Shown one piece after another: positions 35,961-44,102 of a stretch of 64,000 nt of DNA (positions within the stretch are counted from its first letter, which is position 1; the number at the start of each line of letters is the position of its first letter). A model generated the notes under the pieces. The model was not told where the DNA came from. It saw only the letters and a list, made by a program, of their open reading frames with translations, and searched no databases. The position numbers were made by a program, and so were the translations under genes. This stretch comes from Nonomuraea sp. NBC_00507 (lineage in GTDB: Bacteria; Actinomycetota; Actinomycetes; Streptosporangiales; Streptosporangiaceae): positions 7,936,001-8,000,000 of the forward strand of contig NZ_CP107853.1 in assembly GCF_036013525.1 (NCBI RefSeq), given 5' to 3'.

Positions 35961-36503
35961 ATGAGAAGATCGGCAGCAGAGACCAAGGCGGTCATCCTGA
36001 CGGTGGCGCGCGAGCGCTTCGCCGCCGACGGGTACGAGAAGACGACGATCCGGGCGGTGGCCACCGAGGCCGGCATCGACCCGGCGATGGTGATGCGGTA
36101 CTTCGGCTCCAAGGAGAAGCTGTTCGCCACGGCCGCGGAGTTCGATCTGCGCCTGCCTGACCTGAGCCGGGTGCCGCCCGAACGCCTGGGCGAGACGATC
36201 ATCCGGCACTTCCTGGGGCGGTGGCGCGCCGATGACGCGCTCCAAGTGCTGCTGCGTGCGGGGGTGACGAACGAGGCCGCGGCCCAGCGGATGCGCGAGG
36301 TGTTCGGCGCCCAGCTCGCCCCGATGCTCGTTGCCTTGGCCGGGGATCGGGCGGCGGCGAGGGCGGTCCTCGTGGCCTCGCAGGTGCTGGGGATGGCGCT
36401 GTGCCGTAACATCCTGAAATTTCCTCCTGCGGTTGACATGTCGGATGAGGAGGTGGTCGAGTGGCTCGCGCCGACCCTGCAGCGCTACCTGACCAGCGCA
36501 TGA
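35961..36503 (+). CDS. TetR-family transcriptional regulator
   Basis: Encodes 180 aa: the N-terminal domain ILTVARERFAADGYEKTTIRAVATEAGIDPAMVMRYFGSKEKLF is a textbook TetR helix-turn-helix; the C-terminal ligand domain resembles TetR_C_17. It faces the SDR-CMD-monooxygenase genes across operators at 35899-35946. Its last 19 bp overlap the convergent HXXEE gene. Confidence 0.93.
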   Translation: MRRSAAETKAVILTVARERFAADGYEKTTIRAVATEAGIDPAMVMRYFGSKEKLFATAAEFDLRLPDLSRVPPERLGETIIRHFLGRWRADDALQVLLRAGVTNEAAAQRMREVFGAQLAPMLVALAGDRAAARAVLVASQVLGMALCRNILKFPPAVDMSDEEVVEWLAPTLQRYLTSA

Positions 36504-37081
36504 GCCTGCTGCTCCTCGGCTTTGAGCAGGCGGTTCTCTTTGATGAGGAAGTAGATGAGCAGGCCGCTCATGATGAAGTGGCCGCCGGCGGTGTACAGGC
36601 CGGGGAAGTAGCCGCCCTTGATGATCGGGAAGACGAAGTGGGCGATGCCGTTGAGCAGGCCCGCGCCCAGGGCGTACCACCACAGGAAGAAGTTGGCCGC
36701 GCGGATGCGGTAGAGCGCTCCTGCTCCGGCGAAGAAGTAGAGCGCGCCGAAGCCGAAGACGAAGACCAGCAGGAACTCCTTCTCCGGCCAGTCCCGCGGC
36801 GAGTCAAACAGCTCGACGATCTCGTGCGGGAAGCCGCCGGTGTACTCCTCGGCCATGTGGATGAGTTGGAAGCCGACCGCGCACAGGTAGAGGGCGATCA
36901 CCTTTCTGGATTTCACCGGCCGGGCGTAGCTGAAGGCCATCCAGCCGCTCCAGGCCAGCACGCTGGCCACCACGAGGACGACGGCGCCCTGGAGGGGCAG
37001 GGTCAGCAGGGCCCAGGCGCAGAAGGCGACCGCCAGGATCGCCATGACGGTCGCCGAGTAGGGCTCGGGTCGTTGGGGCAT
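36485..37081 (-). CDS. HXXEE-domain integral membrane protein
   Basis: Encodes 198 aa with six hydrophobic segments. The motif HMAEEYTGGFPHEI gives the HxxEE signature; further conserved charged or His residues occur in GIAHFVFPIIKGGYFPGLYTAGGHF. HXXEE proteins are uncharacterised, possibly metal-dependent intramembrane enzymes. Start MPQRPEP at 37081. Its promoter faces the gene at 37204 across a palindrome-rich spacer. Confidence 0.85.
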   Translation of the reverse strand: MPQRPEPYSATVMAILAVAFCAWALLTLPLQGAVVLVVASVLAWSGWMAFSYARPVKSRKVIALYLCAVGFQLIHMAEEYTGGFPHEIVELFDSPRDWPEKEFLLVFVFGFGALYFFAGAGALYRIRAANFFLWWYALGAGLLNGIAHFVFPIIKGGYFPGLYTAGGHFIMSGLLIYFLIKENRLLKAEEQQAHALVR

Positions 37082-37126
37082 GGCCCTGACCTTAGGAACC
37101 TCGAGGTGACCGCCGCCTCCGTCACG

Positions 37127-37164
37127 TGACTGATGTTCGTTCGCGGTCACATCAGTCAGCTGAC
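37127..37164. promoter_or_regulatory. Inverted repeats between HXXEE gene and gene at 37204
   Basis: TGACTGATGT (37127-37136) pairs with ACATCAGTCA (37149-37158) and overlaps CAGTCA-gc-TGAC, with the palindrome GTCAGCTGAC at 37155-37164. The CAGTCA-NN-TGAC core recurs at 43340. Confidence 0.6.
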
Positions 37165-37203
37165 GGAAGCGATCCCGAGCGGGCTCTGGCTAGTGTCTGC
37201 GCC

Positions 37204-37920
37204 ATGAGGCTGATCAATGACCACTTGGCCGTCAAGGCCCGCGCGCTGCCCCCGACCGGCGACGGCTTTCTCCTGCTGGCCGGTGAGGTCGGCTCCTGGC
37301 GTGGCCCCTTCGCCGCCGCCCCCGTGCGGCTGGCCGCCCGCCTCAAGGCGCTGGCCTCAGGCCTGGAGGCGCGCGAGGTGAACGTGTTCCGCGCGGTCCT
37401 GCGCCCGCCCGGTGAGGGGGAGGAGGTGCTGGCCGCCCGAGGTCTCCGGCCGGCGCGTTTCGACCTCGTCGTGCTGATCCGCACCGCGTCGGTGGAGGCG
37501 GCCCTGGAGCTGCGCGAGAGCGCCGCCTACCAGGAACTCGCCGAGACGTTCCGTGCGGCCGCCCGCCATACGCACCAGATCGTTGCCGCCAATGCCGGAC
37601 GGCTCGGCGACGTGGACCACCGCCAGGATCATTGCTTCCTGTTCAACTACTTCTACGCCGACGACCGCGAGACCCTGCTGCGGGTGTGGGAGTACACCGC
37701 CGGATGGTTCCAGGCCAAGACCGCGTTGCCCAACTCCGCGCTGATGCGGCCGGTGGACGGCGAGCCAGCCGACTACGGGCTCGTCAATCACGCGAGCTGG
37801 CCGAACTGGCGGACCTTTCTGCCGAGCCTGATCTTCCGGCCCACCTTCCGCAGTTTCGTGCTGGCCAACTTCAAGGCCAACGGCATCGCCGCGCAGCCGA
37901 TCATCTACCGCCGGGTCTGA
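37204..37920 (+). CDS. Uncharacterised cytoplasmic protein
   Basis: Encodes 238 aa with no signal peptide or membrane helix. I do not recognise a named family. Two similar halves are suggested: residues about 75-120 (NVFRAVLRPPGEG, FDLVVLIRTASVEAALELRESAAYQEL) and about 145-215 (HCFLFNYFYADDRETLLRVWEYTAGWFQAKT), a beta-alpha-beta pattern reminiscent of tandem dimeric alpha-beta-barrel (ABM-like) domains. That fold assignment is a guess. It is divergent from the HXXEE gene and convergent with the LuxR regulator. Confidence 0.8.
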   Translation: MRLINDHLAVKARALPPTGDGFLLLAGEVGSWRGPFAAAPVRLAARLKALASGLEAREVNVFRAVLRPPGEGEEVLAARGLRPARFDLVVLIRTASVEAALELRESAAYQELAETFRAAARHTHQIVAANAGRLGDVDHRQDHCFLFNYFYADDRETLLRVWEYTAGWFQAKTALPNSALMRPVDGEPADYGLVNHASWPNWRTFLPSLIFRPTFRSFVLANFKANGIAAQPIIYRRV

Positions 37921-37921
37921 C

Positions 37922-40624
37922 CTACGTCAGTTCCAGCCTGGCCAGTTCGGCACGGGAGGAGACGCCCAGCTTGGGGAAGGCCTTGTACAGGTGGGAGGCG
38001 ACCGTGCGCGGGCTGAGGAACAGCTGCGCGCCGATCTCCCGGTTGGACGCGCCCGTGACGGCCAGCCGTACCACCTGGAGTTCCTGCGGGGTCAGTGCGG
38101 CCAGCGGATCACCGGCGCGGGCACGGTCCGGCAGGGAGGCGCCGGTCGCGCGTAGCTCGGCGGACGCGCGGACGGACCAGGGGGCGGCTCCGAGCCGGTC
38201 GAAGGCCTCCACCGCGGCCCGGAGCTGAGTGCGCGCCTCGGCGCGGCGCCTGTGGCGGCGCAGCCATTCCCCGTAGACCAGCCGGGTGCGCGCCTCGTCG
38301 AAGGGCTGCTCTCCCTCGGCGTGCAGGGCCAGCGCCCGCTCATACAGCCCCTTGGCTTCGCCGTCCGGGGCCAGAAGGGCACGGATCCGATGCAGGACGG
38401 CAAGCGGCCTTGCCTCGCCTGTGGCCTTGGCCCACTCCGCATAGAGTTTCAGCCTGCCTTGCGCGCGCTGCGGGTCGCCCGCCCGGACAGCGGCCTCGAC
38501 ATAGTCGGGCCAGGCATAGCGCCACAGGAAGGCGTGGCGCGCGGGACCGGTCGACGCCCGCTCCACCCGGTCGAGCACCGCCTCGAAACGGCCCGCTCCC
38601 AGGTCGAGCATCACTCGCGCGTACTCCGCCCAGTAGGTCCCCGGCATCCACCTGCGCTGTTCGGCGTCGCGGAGCGCCTCCTCGGCCATCGCCTCGCACT
38701 CCTCCTGTGCGCCGGCGACCGCCGACAGCCAGGCGTGCATGCCCGCCAGGTAGCTGCTCCACTGCGGCTGGCCGATGTCGGCGGCCAGGTCCAGTCCCGC
38801 GGCCACCGTGGCCCGCGCCGACCGGTGGTGCCCGCTGACGAGCTGGGCAATGGACAACATCGTCATGGCCTGGGGCATGCGTCCCAGCCGTCCTCCCGCT
38901 CGGCAGTCCTCCACAATCCGGGAGGCGCCCTCCCGCAAGCCGTCGTGATCGGCGCGGACAGTGGCCTGGAAGGTGAGGATGAACCACACCTCGAAGGGGA
39001 TGGAATCGGCCGGGCCCGGTGTCCGGTAGGCGAGCGTGGTCACTGCGTCCCCCTCGATGATCAGGCGGAAGGCGCGGTTGAACGTGCGCACCACCTCGGC
39101 CAGCCCGCCACCGTCCGGACACAGTTCCTCGGTACGGCGGGCCAGCGCGAGCTGGTCGGGGCGGGGCGTGCTGGCCCAGGTGTAGAAGCCCGCCAGGCTC
39201 AGCAGCGACAGCTTGGCAAGCTGGTCGCCGGCCGCCTCGGCTCCCTCGTGCAGCAGCCGCACGCCGTTCAGCGGCCGGCCCGCCTCGATCTCCAGCTTCG
39301 CTCTCACCTGGGCCAGCTCGGCCGGCACGGACCCCGCGAGCGTGACTCCCTCCGCCAGCCGCAGCGCCTTGGCGACCAGCTCACCCGCGCGCTCCCACAG
39401 CCCCGCCTCGGCCGCGGCCCCGGCTGCGGCCGTCCACCGGCGTACGGCCTCGGCCGGATCGACCGACAGCTCGGCCCCGCGCGCGTAGGCCGCCGACACC
39501 GCTGTCTGGCCTCCGCGCTGCCGGGCGCGTAACGCCAGGCGCTCCAGCTCGCGCGCCACCTGTTCGTCGGGCTGCAGCGTGACAGCGGCCAGGTGCCAGG
39601 CCCGCCGGTCGTCGTCGACGGCTTCCGCCAGCGCCCGGTGCGCCGCCATCCGGACGCCGATGTCACAGACCAGGAGCACCGCCGTACGCACCAGCGGATG
39701 GCGGAAGGCGACGCCCTCCGGGCCCACCCTTGCCAGGCCGGCCCGCTCGGCCTCGGCGAAGTCGGTCAGCGAGGCACCGAGCAGGCCCACCGCCCGCGCG
39801 AGCACGCTCAGCGCGGCGCGGTCGTCGAGGGCTGCCACCAGCAGGCAGGAGCGGGTGGCAGCGGGCAGCTCCGCGATCCGGTCGCGGAAGCCGGTCAGCA
39901 CCCGGTCGGTCACCGGCTCGGCCGTACCGAGGGTGAAGGACATCGGGACGAGCGCGCCCTTGCGCTGCTCGGCGGTGAGCATGCGGGGCAGCTCGACCAG
40001 GGCGAGCGGGTTGCCGCGAGCCTCGGTGAGGAGTTGGTCGCGTACGACCGGCGGCAGGTCGGATGCCTGCTCGGCGAGAAGCCGCCGGGCCGCCTCGGTG
40101 TCGAGCCCGCCCAGCCGCAGCTCCGGCTGCCCCGGGGTGGGCAAGCCCTCGCGCGCGGCGAACAGGACGGCCACCGGCTCGGTGTGCAGGCGGCGTGTGG
40201 CGAACAGCAGGGCGTCGGCCGACTCGCCGTCGAGCCACTGGGCGTCGTCGACCAGGCACACCACCGGGCCCGCCGCGGACAGTTCCACGAGGAGGTTGAG
40301 CGTCGCCAGCCCGACGAGGAAACGGTCACCCCGGGTCGGGCCGCCGAGGCCGAGCGCGCCGCGTAGCGCCTCGGCCTGCTGGGGTGGCAGTGCTCCCAGG
40401 TGGTCGAGGACCGGGCCTAGCAGCAGGTGCAGGGCGGCGAACGGCAGGTCGGCCTCGGCTTCGACACCGTTGACCCGCAGCACCCGTACCCGCGCATGCG
40501 TGGCGGCGTAGTCCAGGAGGGCCGACTTGCCGATGCCCGCCTCGCCACGCACGATCAGCGCGCCGGAGCGCGCGTGCAGCAACTCGTCAATGATCGCTTG
40601 TTCGGCCTGGCGCCCGTACAACAT
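37922..40624 (-). CDS. Large LuxR-family ATPase regulator
   Basis: Encodes 900 aa. N-terminal ATPase: LIVRGEAGIGKSALLDYA (Walker A, residues about 23-40) and PVVCLVDDAQWLDGESADALL (Walker B). The middle is a long helical, TPR-like sensor region (residues about 330-820). The C-terminal LuxR domain reads LTPQELQVVRLAVTGASNREIGAQLFLSPRTVASHLYKAFPKLG. These LAL-type proteins are usually pathway-specific activators. The start overlaps the stop of the upstream monooxygenase gene (TGATG), so the two are cotranslated. Confidence 0.93.
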   Translation of the reverse strand: MLYGRQAEQAIIDELLHARSGALIVRGEAGIGKSALLDYAATHARVRVLRVNGVEAEADLPFAALHLLLGPVLDHLGALPPQQAEALRGALGLGGPTRGDRFLVGLATLNLLVELSAAGPVVCLVDDAQWLDGESADALLFATRRLHTEPVAVLFAAREGLPTPGQPELRLGGLDTEAARRLLAEQASDLPPVVRDQLLTEARGNPLALVELPRMLTAEQRKGALVPMSFTLGTAEPVTDRVLTGFRDRIAELPAATRSCLLVAALDDRAALSVLARAVGLLGASLTDFAEAERAGLARVGPEGVAFRHPLVRTAVLLVCDIGVRMAAHRALAEAVDDDRRAWHLAAVTLQPDEQVARELERLALRARQRGGQTAVSAAYARGAELSVDPAEAVRRWTAAAGAAAEAGLWERAGELVAKALRLAEGVTLAGSVPAELAQVRAKLEIEAGRPLNGVRLLHEGAEAAGDQLAKLSLLSLAGFYTWASTPRPDQLALARRTEELCPDGGGLAEVVRTFNRAFRLIIEGDAVTTLAYRTPGPADSIPFEVWFILTFQATVRADHDGLREGASRIVEDCRAGGRLGRMPQAMTMLSIAQLVSGHHRSARATVAAGLDLAADIGQPQWSSYLAGMHAWLSAVAGAQEECEAMAEEALRDAEQRRWMPGTYWAEYARVMLDLGAGRFEAVLDRVERASTGPARHAFLWRYAWPDYVEAAVRAGDPQRAQGRLKLYAEWAKATGEARPLAVLHRIRALLAPDGEAKGLYERALALHAEGEQPFDEARTRLVYGEWLRRHRRRAEARTQLRAAVEAFDRLGAAPWSVRASAELRATGASLPDRARAGDPLAALTPQELQVVRLAVTGASNREIGAQLFLSPRTVASHLYKAFPKLGVSSRAELARLELT

Positions 40625-42192
40625 CAGATCGTGCTCGCGACGGTGAGCGACAGGGTTTGGTCGAGGTAGGTGTCCACGATGCTGGGGTCCTCGGTGCGTA
40701 GCGCGATGTAGCCGTCGGGGCGGATCAAGAGCAGGGTACCGGGGCGGGCCCGGTAGAGCCGGGGGGCCTCCTGTCCGATGAGTGCCAGCGGGAGGTCCGC
40801 CCGCCCGGAGCGCACGATCTGCAGGGGGCTGACGTGCGGGCTTCGGGGGGCGGAGAGGGCTTGGGCGGTCTGCGGGCCGAAGCCCAGCAGGGTCCAGTGC
40901 GTGCCGCGGGTGACGTCGAAGAGGCGGAGCGGGGCGCCGTCGGGGGTGGCGCCACGGGCGTCGGGCGCGCGGTCACCGGCCTTGGGGCCGCGACGCGGGC
41001 CGCCGGCCGCGGTGAGCGGCGAGTCGGGGTAGGCGAGGTCGAGTTGGCTGGTCATGGCCAGCAGACGGTTCATGATGGCGGGCAGCTTGACGAGCGGGAA
41101 GAGCACGCGGTCGCGCAGGAAACGGCGCACACCCTTCAGCGCGAAGATGGATTCGAAGCCGCGTGAGCTGCCGGCGATGACCTTGGCCGCGATGGGGATA
41201 CGTTCGGTGCCGTAGCTGTCGAGGATGGTGTCGGGGGTGCCGGACAGGGCAGCGGCCAGCTTCCAGCCGAGGTTGTAGGCGTCCTGGATGCCGGTGTTCA
41301 TGCCCAGGCCGCCGGCCGGGGAGTGCACGTGTGCGGCGTCGCCGACCAGGAAGACGCGACCGAACCGATAGCTGCCGACCATGCGGGCGTTGAAGCGGTA
41401 GCGCGACAGCCAGGACGCGTCCGACAGCGTCACATCCGCCCGGCCGGATCGTTCACGGAACAGCTCGCGGAACAGTTCCAGGCTGGGCTCGCCGTCGGGG
41501 CCGGGGTGCGCGCTGGCCTGGAACTGCCAGGCGGCGTCGGCGTTCGGCAGCGGCGCGACCGCCAGGTAGGAGCCGTCCTGGCCGAACCAGGCGTAGGAGG
41601 CGTCCGCGGCCAGGCCGTGGATCTTCACGTCGCCGACGAAGAAGACCTGGTCCTCCTGGGTGCTCCCGTCCATCGTCGCGCCGAGCAGGTGCCGCACGCT
41701 GCTGTGCCCGCCGTCGCTGCCGACCAGGTAGCGGGCCCGGACCGTCTGGCCGCCGGCCAGCGTGGCGGTGACACCGTCGCCGTCCTGCGTGAAGGCTCGC
41801 AAGGCGGCACCGTAGAGTACGTGGCCGCCGAGGGCGGCCAGCCGGTCGCGCAGGATCTGCTCGACCCGCCACTCGGGCAGCATCACTAGGTCGGGATACG
41901 GCACGCCCGGCCGCGGCCCCGTAGCGGTGGCCGTGGCAAGCTCCACCAGGAGCTCGTCGCCCTGGTGGAGCCGGAGCGGTAAGCCGATGCTGCCACCTGC
42001 CAGGATCTCGTCGATCACTCCGAGGTCGTCCAGCACCTCCAGGCTGCGTGGCTGGAGCCCCTTGCCGCGCGATCCGATCGCCGGAGCCTCGCCGGCTTCG
42101 ACCAGGATGTGGTCCACTCCGCGGCGGGCGAGCTCGATGGCCAAAGTTAGCCCGGTCGGGCCGGCGCCGGCGATCAGGACTTGAGTGTTCAC
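40624..42192 (-). CDS. Aromatic-ring FAD monooxygenase (TetX/rifampicin-monooxygenase-like class)
   Basis: Encodes 522 aa: VLIAGAGPTGLTLAIELARRGVDHILVEAG, LVGSDGGHSSVRHLLG and VFLVGDAAHVHSPAGGLGMNTGIQDAYNLGWKL are the three FAD/NADPH motifs of group A hydroxylases. The 130-residue C-terminal extension (thioredoxin-like, from about DRAPDARG) is typical of phenol-hydroxylase-like polyketide and rifamycin monooxygenases. Divergent from a TetR gene whose operator overlaps both promoters, so inducible tailoring or drug inactivation is plausible but unproven. Confidence 0.92.
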   Translation of the reverse strand: MNTQVLIAGAGPTGLTLAIELARRGVDHILVEAGEAPAIGSRGKGLQPRSLEVLDDLGVIDEILAGGSIGLPLRLHQGDELLVELATATATGPRPGVPYPDLVMLPEWRVEQILRDRLAALGGHVLYGAALRAFTQDGDGVTATLAGGQTVRARYLVGSDGGHSSVRHLLGATMDGSTQEDQVFFVGDVKIHGLAADASYAWFGQDGSYLAVAPLPNADAAWQFQASAHPGPDGEPSLELFRELFRERSGRADVTLSDASWLSRYRFNARMVGSYRFGRVFLVGDAAHVHSPAGGLGMNTGIQDAYNLGWKLAAALSGTPDTILDSYGTERIPIAAKVIAGSSRGFESIFALKGVRRFLRDRVLFPLVKLPAIMNRLLAMTSQLDLAYPDSPLTAAGGPRRGPKAGDRAPDARGATPDGAPLRLFDVTRGTHWTLLGFGPQTAQALSAPRSPHVSPLQIVRSGRADLPLALIGQEAPRLYRARPGTLLLIRPDGYIALRTEDPSIVDTYLDQTLSLTVASTI

Positions 42193-42210
42193 CAGAGCAT
42201 CTCCTCAATC

Positions 42211-42249
42211 ACTACATCATAGTACGACGTTGTAGTACGACAATGTAGT
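42211..42249. promoter_or_regulatory. TetR operator with 13-bp direct repeats
   Basis: TAGTACGAC occurs at 42220-42228 and 42233-42241 (13-bp period), flanked by ACTACA (42211) and TGTAGT (42231) inverted half-sites and a TGTAGTA at 42244. The block directly abuts the TetR start codon and lies 20 bp from the monooxygenase start. Confidence 0.6.
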
Positions 42250-42819
42250 ATGGTCAAGCACGTGCCCAGGGAGAGTGATCGACGCCAGCTGCTGGCCGAC
42301 ACCGCGATGCGACTCATCGACGAGGGAGGCCTCGCCGCGGTGACCCACCGCGCCGTCGACGCGGCAGCCGGAGTCCCGGTCGGCACCACGTCCAACTACT
42401 TCCGCACGCGGGCCGCCCTCTACGAGGCGATCGCCCACCGGATCCTGGACCAGCAGCTCGCCGCCCTGCAGGCTGCGCCGGTGTCCCCACTCGACCGGGA
42501 AGGCCTCGTCGACAGCCTCACGGCCGCCATCGACGCCGGGGACGGCCCGGCGCGCAACCGCTATCTGGCCCGGTTCGAGCTGTCGCTGGAGGCCGCCCGC
42601 AACCCCCGGCTGGCCGCCCTCATGCGCGACCTGCGCTCGGTGACCCTGCGCATCCGTACCGCCCAGCTCCGCGCCATCCACCCCGACGCGACCGACGAGC
42701 AACTCGACGCCCTCGGCTCGCTGCTGACCGGAGTGACCTTCGACCGCATCACGCTCGGCGTGCCCAGCATGAACACCCGTACACTCGTCGACGCCCTGAT
42801 CACCGGCTTCCTTCAGTAG
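42250..42819 (+). CDS. TetR-family transcriptional regulator
   Basis: Encodes 189 aa; DNA-binding region LLADTAMRLIDEGGLAAVTHRAVDAAAGVPVGTTSNYFRTRAALYEAI, C-terminal TetR_C_31-like domain. ATG 42250 is used; GTG 42262 is an alternative. It probably represses the divergent monooxygenase and itself. Its end overlaps the convergent TrmO-like gene by 7 bp. Confidence 0.93.
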   Translation: MVKHVPRESDRRQLLADTAMRLIDEGGLAAVTHRAVDAAAGVPVGTTSNYFRTRAALYEAIAHRILDQQLAALQAAPVSPLDREGLVDSLTAAIDAGDGPARNRYLARFELSLEAARNPRLAALMRDLRSVTLRIRTAQLRAIHPDATDEQLDALGSLLTGVTFDRITLGVPSMNTRTLVDALITGFLQ

Positions 42820-43277
42820 TAATGACGCATCAGCTCGCCCGCCCAGGCCGGCTGGACGATCTCGCCCTGCGGCCCGAACTCGGCCATATAGGGCTTGATG
42901 TCCAGCACCGGGCTGCCGTCGATGGCATCCAGCCCACGGACATGGACATCCAGTCCCTCCACGCCGAGCAGACGGCAACGAGAGACACCCAGCAGGTTGG
43001 GACGGTTCCTGCCGCGCTGGGCAAAGATGCCAACCTCCGGCCATTCCGGGTTCCCCCGCGGCCGGCGGGCGGAGAAGACCACCGAGGCCGGATCCACCAG
43101 ATGGAACTGGAAGATCACCTCCAGGTGCGAGAACTCGTCCAGACCGGCAAGGGCATCGGGCCGGAATCGGGTCGCGTCGAGGCGGACCAGCGCCTGCTCG
43201 GTGTTCCAGTCGTCGTCGAACGCCTCGCTCCTCCCGCCGATCACCGTTCCGACCGGCTGTAAAGTGATGTGCTCCAT
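42813..43277 (-). CDS. TrmO/TsaA-family SAM-dependent methyltransferase-like protein
   Basis: Encodes 154 aa from ATG 43277 with GGAGG upstream. Conserved blocks LQPVGTVIGGRSEAFDD, LVRLDATRFRPDALAGLDEFSHLEVIFQFH, GNPEWPEVGIFAQRGRNRPNLLGVSRCRLLGVEG and LDIKPYMAEFG identify the UPF0066/TsaA beta-barrel. Family member TrmO methylates N6-threonylcarbamoyladenosine of tRNA; cluster-borne paralogues may have other roles. A CAGTCA-TC-TGACTG palindrome lies 63 bp upstream. Confidence 0.9.
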   Translation of the reverse strand: MEHITLQPVGTVIGGRSEAFDDDWNTEQALVRLDATRFRPDALAGLDEFSHLEVIFQFHLVDPASVVFSARRPRGNPEWPEVGIFAQRGRNRPNLLGVSRCRLLGVEGLDVHVRGLDAIDGSPVLDIKPYMAEFGPQGEIVQPAWAGELMRHYY

Positions 43278-43339
43278 GGCGATCCTCCATTGATCGGGTG
43301 GCTCCTCACGACCGTACGGGCCGGCAGGCTCGCCCGGAT

Positions 43340-43353
43340 CAGTCATCTGACTG
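43340..43353. promoter_or_regulatory. Palindromic operator upstream of the TrmO-like gene
   Basis: CAGTCA-tc-TGACTG is a perfect 14-bp inverted repeat, nearly identical to the element at 37154-37166. Confidence 0.55.
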
Positions 43354-43383
43354 GTATGCCGACGGGACACAACATGCGCCTGC

Positions 43384-44031
43384 TCAAGCCCCCCAGCGGG
43401 AGGCGTGTGCCGCGAGTTCCAGACTTGTCGGGGCGCCGAATTCCCCTCGCTCCCGGGAGAGTTCGTAGGCGGGGGTATAGCGGGCGGCGGCTTGCGGGGC
43501 GCGTGCTGCGTGCCGGACGATGTCGTCGACCAGCGCGGTGACGATGTTCAGCCTTGGGTAGCGCAGGTGGATGGCCTCGCCCTGCGCGTCGGTCACGAAA
43601 TCGACCCCAATGCCGAAGTCGCCACCCACGCCGCCGCGGGTGAGGTAGGCCAGCGTTCCGTGACGTTCGGCGATCCCGGGCGAGGTGTGCAGGGCGATCG
43701 CCTCCCAGACTGCGTCCGTCTCGCGCATGCCGTAGCCGTGCCTGGTGAGGAAGTCCGCGGCCATGTCGGCGCCTTCGACTTCGAAGCGTTGCTTGCCTGG
43801 AGCCGACGGCGAGGTGCCAAGGTCGTGCAGGACGCAGGCGTAGAAGAGAAGATCGGCGTCGAAGTCGGTGCCGGCCGTCAGCCCCTCGTGGTCGGCGAGC
43901 AGGACGGCGAACAGGTAACTGCGGATGCTGTGGTTGGCGACGGGTTCGCTCTCGCATGACCGGATGTGTTCGACGGCCTGGCGGGTCACAGGATCGTTGG
44001 GCAGCGCCGGGATGAGGTGGGCGATGTTCAT
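43384..44031 (-). CDS. HD-domain metal-dependent phosphohydrolase-like protein
   Basis: Encodes 215 aa. HSIRSYLFAVLLADHEG supplies the first His, YACVLHDLGTS the HD pair, AIALHTSPGIAE a further His and RLNIVTALVDDIVRHA the distal Asp, as in the HD fold of eukaryotic-type cyanamide hydratase-like and nucleotide phosphohydrolase-like proteins. The substrate is unknown. It is divergent from the GlxA-type regulator and is its likely target. Confidence 0.88.
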   Translation of the reverse strand: MNIAHLIPALPNDPVTRQAVEHIRSCESEPVANHSIRSYLFAVLLADHEGLTAGTDFDADLLFYACVLHDLGTSPSAPGKQRFEVEGADMAADFLTRHGYGMRETDAVWEAIALHTSPGIAERHGTLAYLTRGGVGGDFGIGVDFVTDAQGEAIHLRYPRLNIVTALVDDIVRHAARAPQAAARYTPAYELSRERGEFGAPTSLELAAHASRWGA

Positions 44032-44060
44032 GGTGTGACCGTAGGGGCGGGCAGGTCACC

Positions 44061-44083
44061 TCAGTCAGTGGCACTGATGCCAC
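44061..44083. promoter_or_regulatory. Overlapping palindromes between HD and GlxA-type genes
   Basis: GTGGCA-ctga-TGCCAC (44068-44083) and CAGTG-g-CACTG (44066-44076) are both perfect; a TCAGTCA half-site precedes them. The cluster sits 20 bp before the regulator start. Confidence 0.55.
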
Positions 44084-44102
44084 GTAGCGATAGAATCGTG
44101 CC

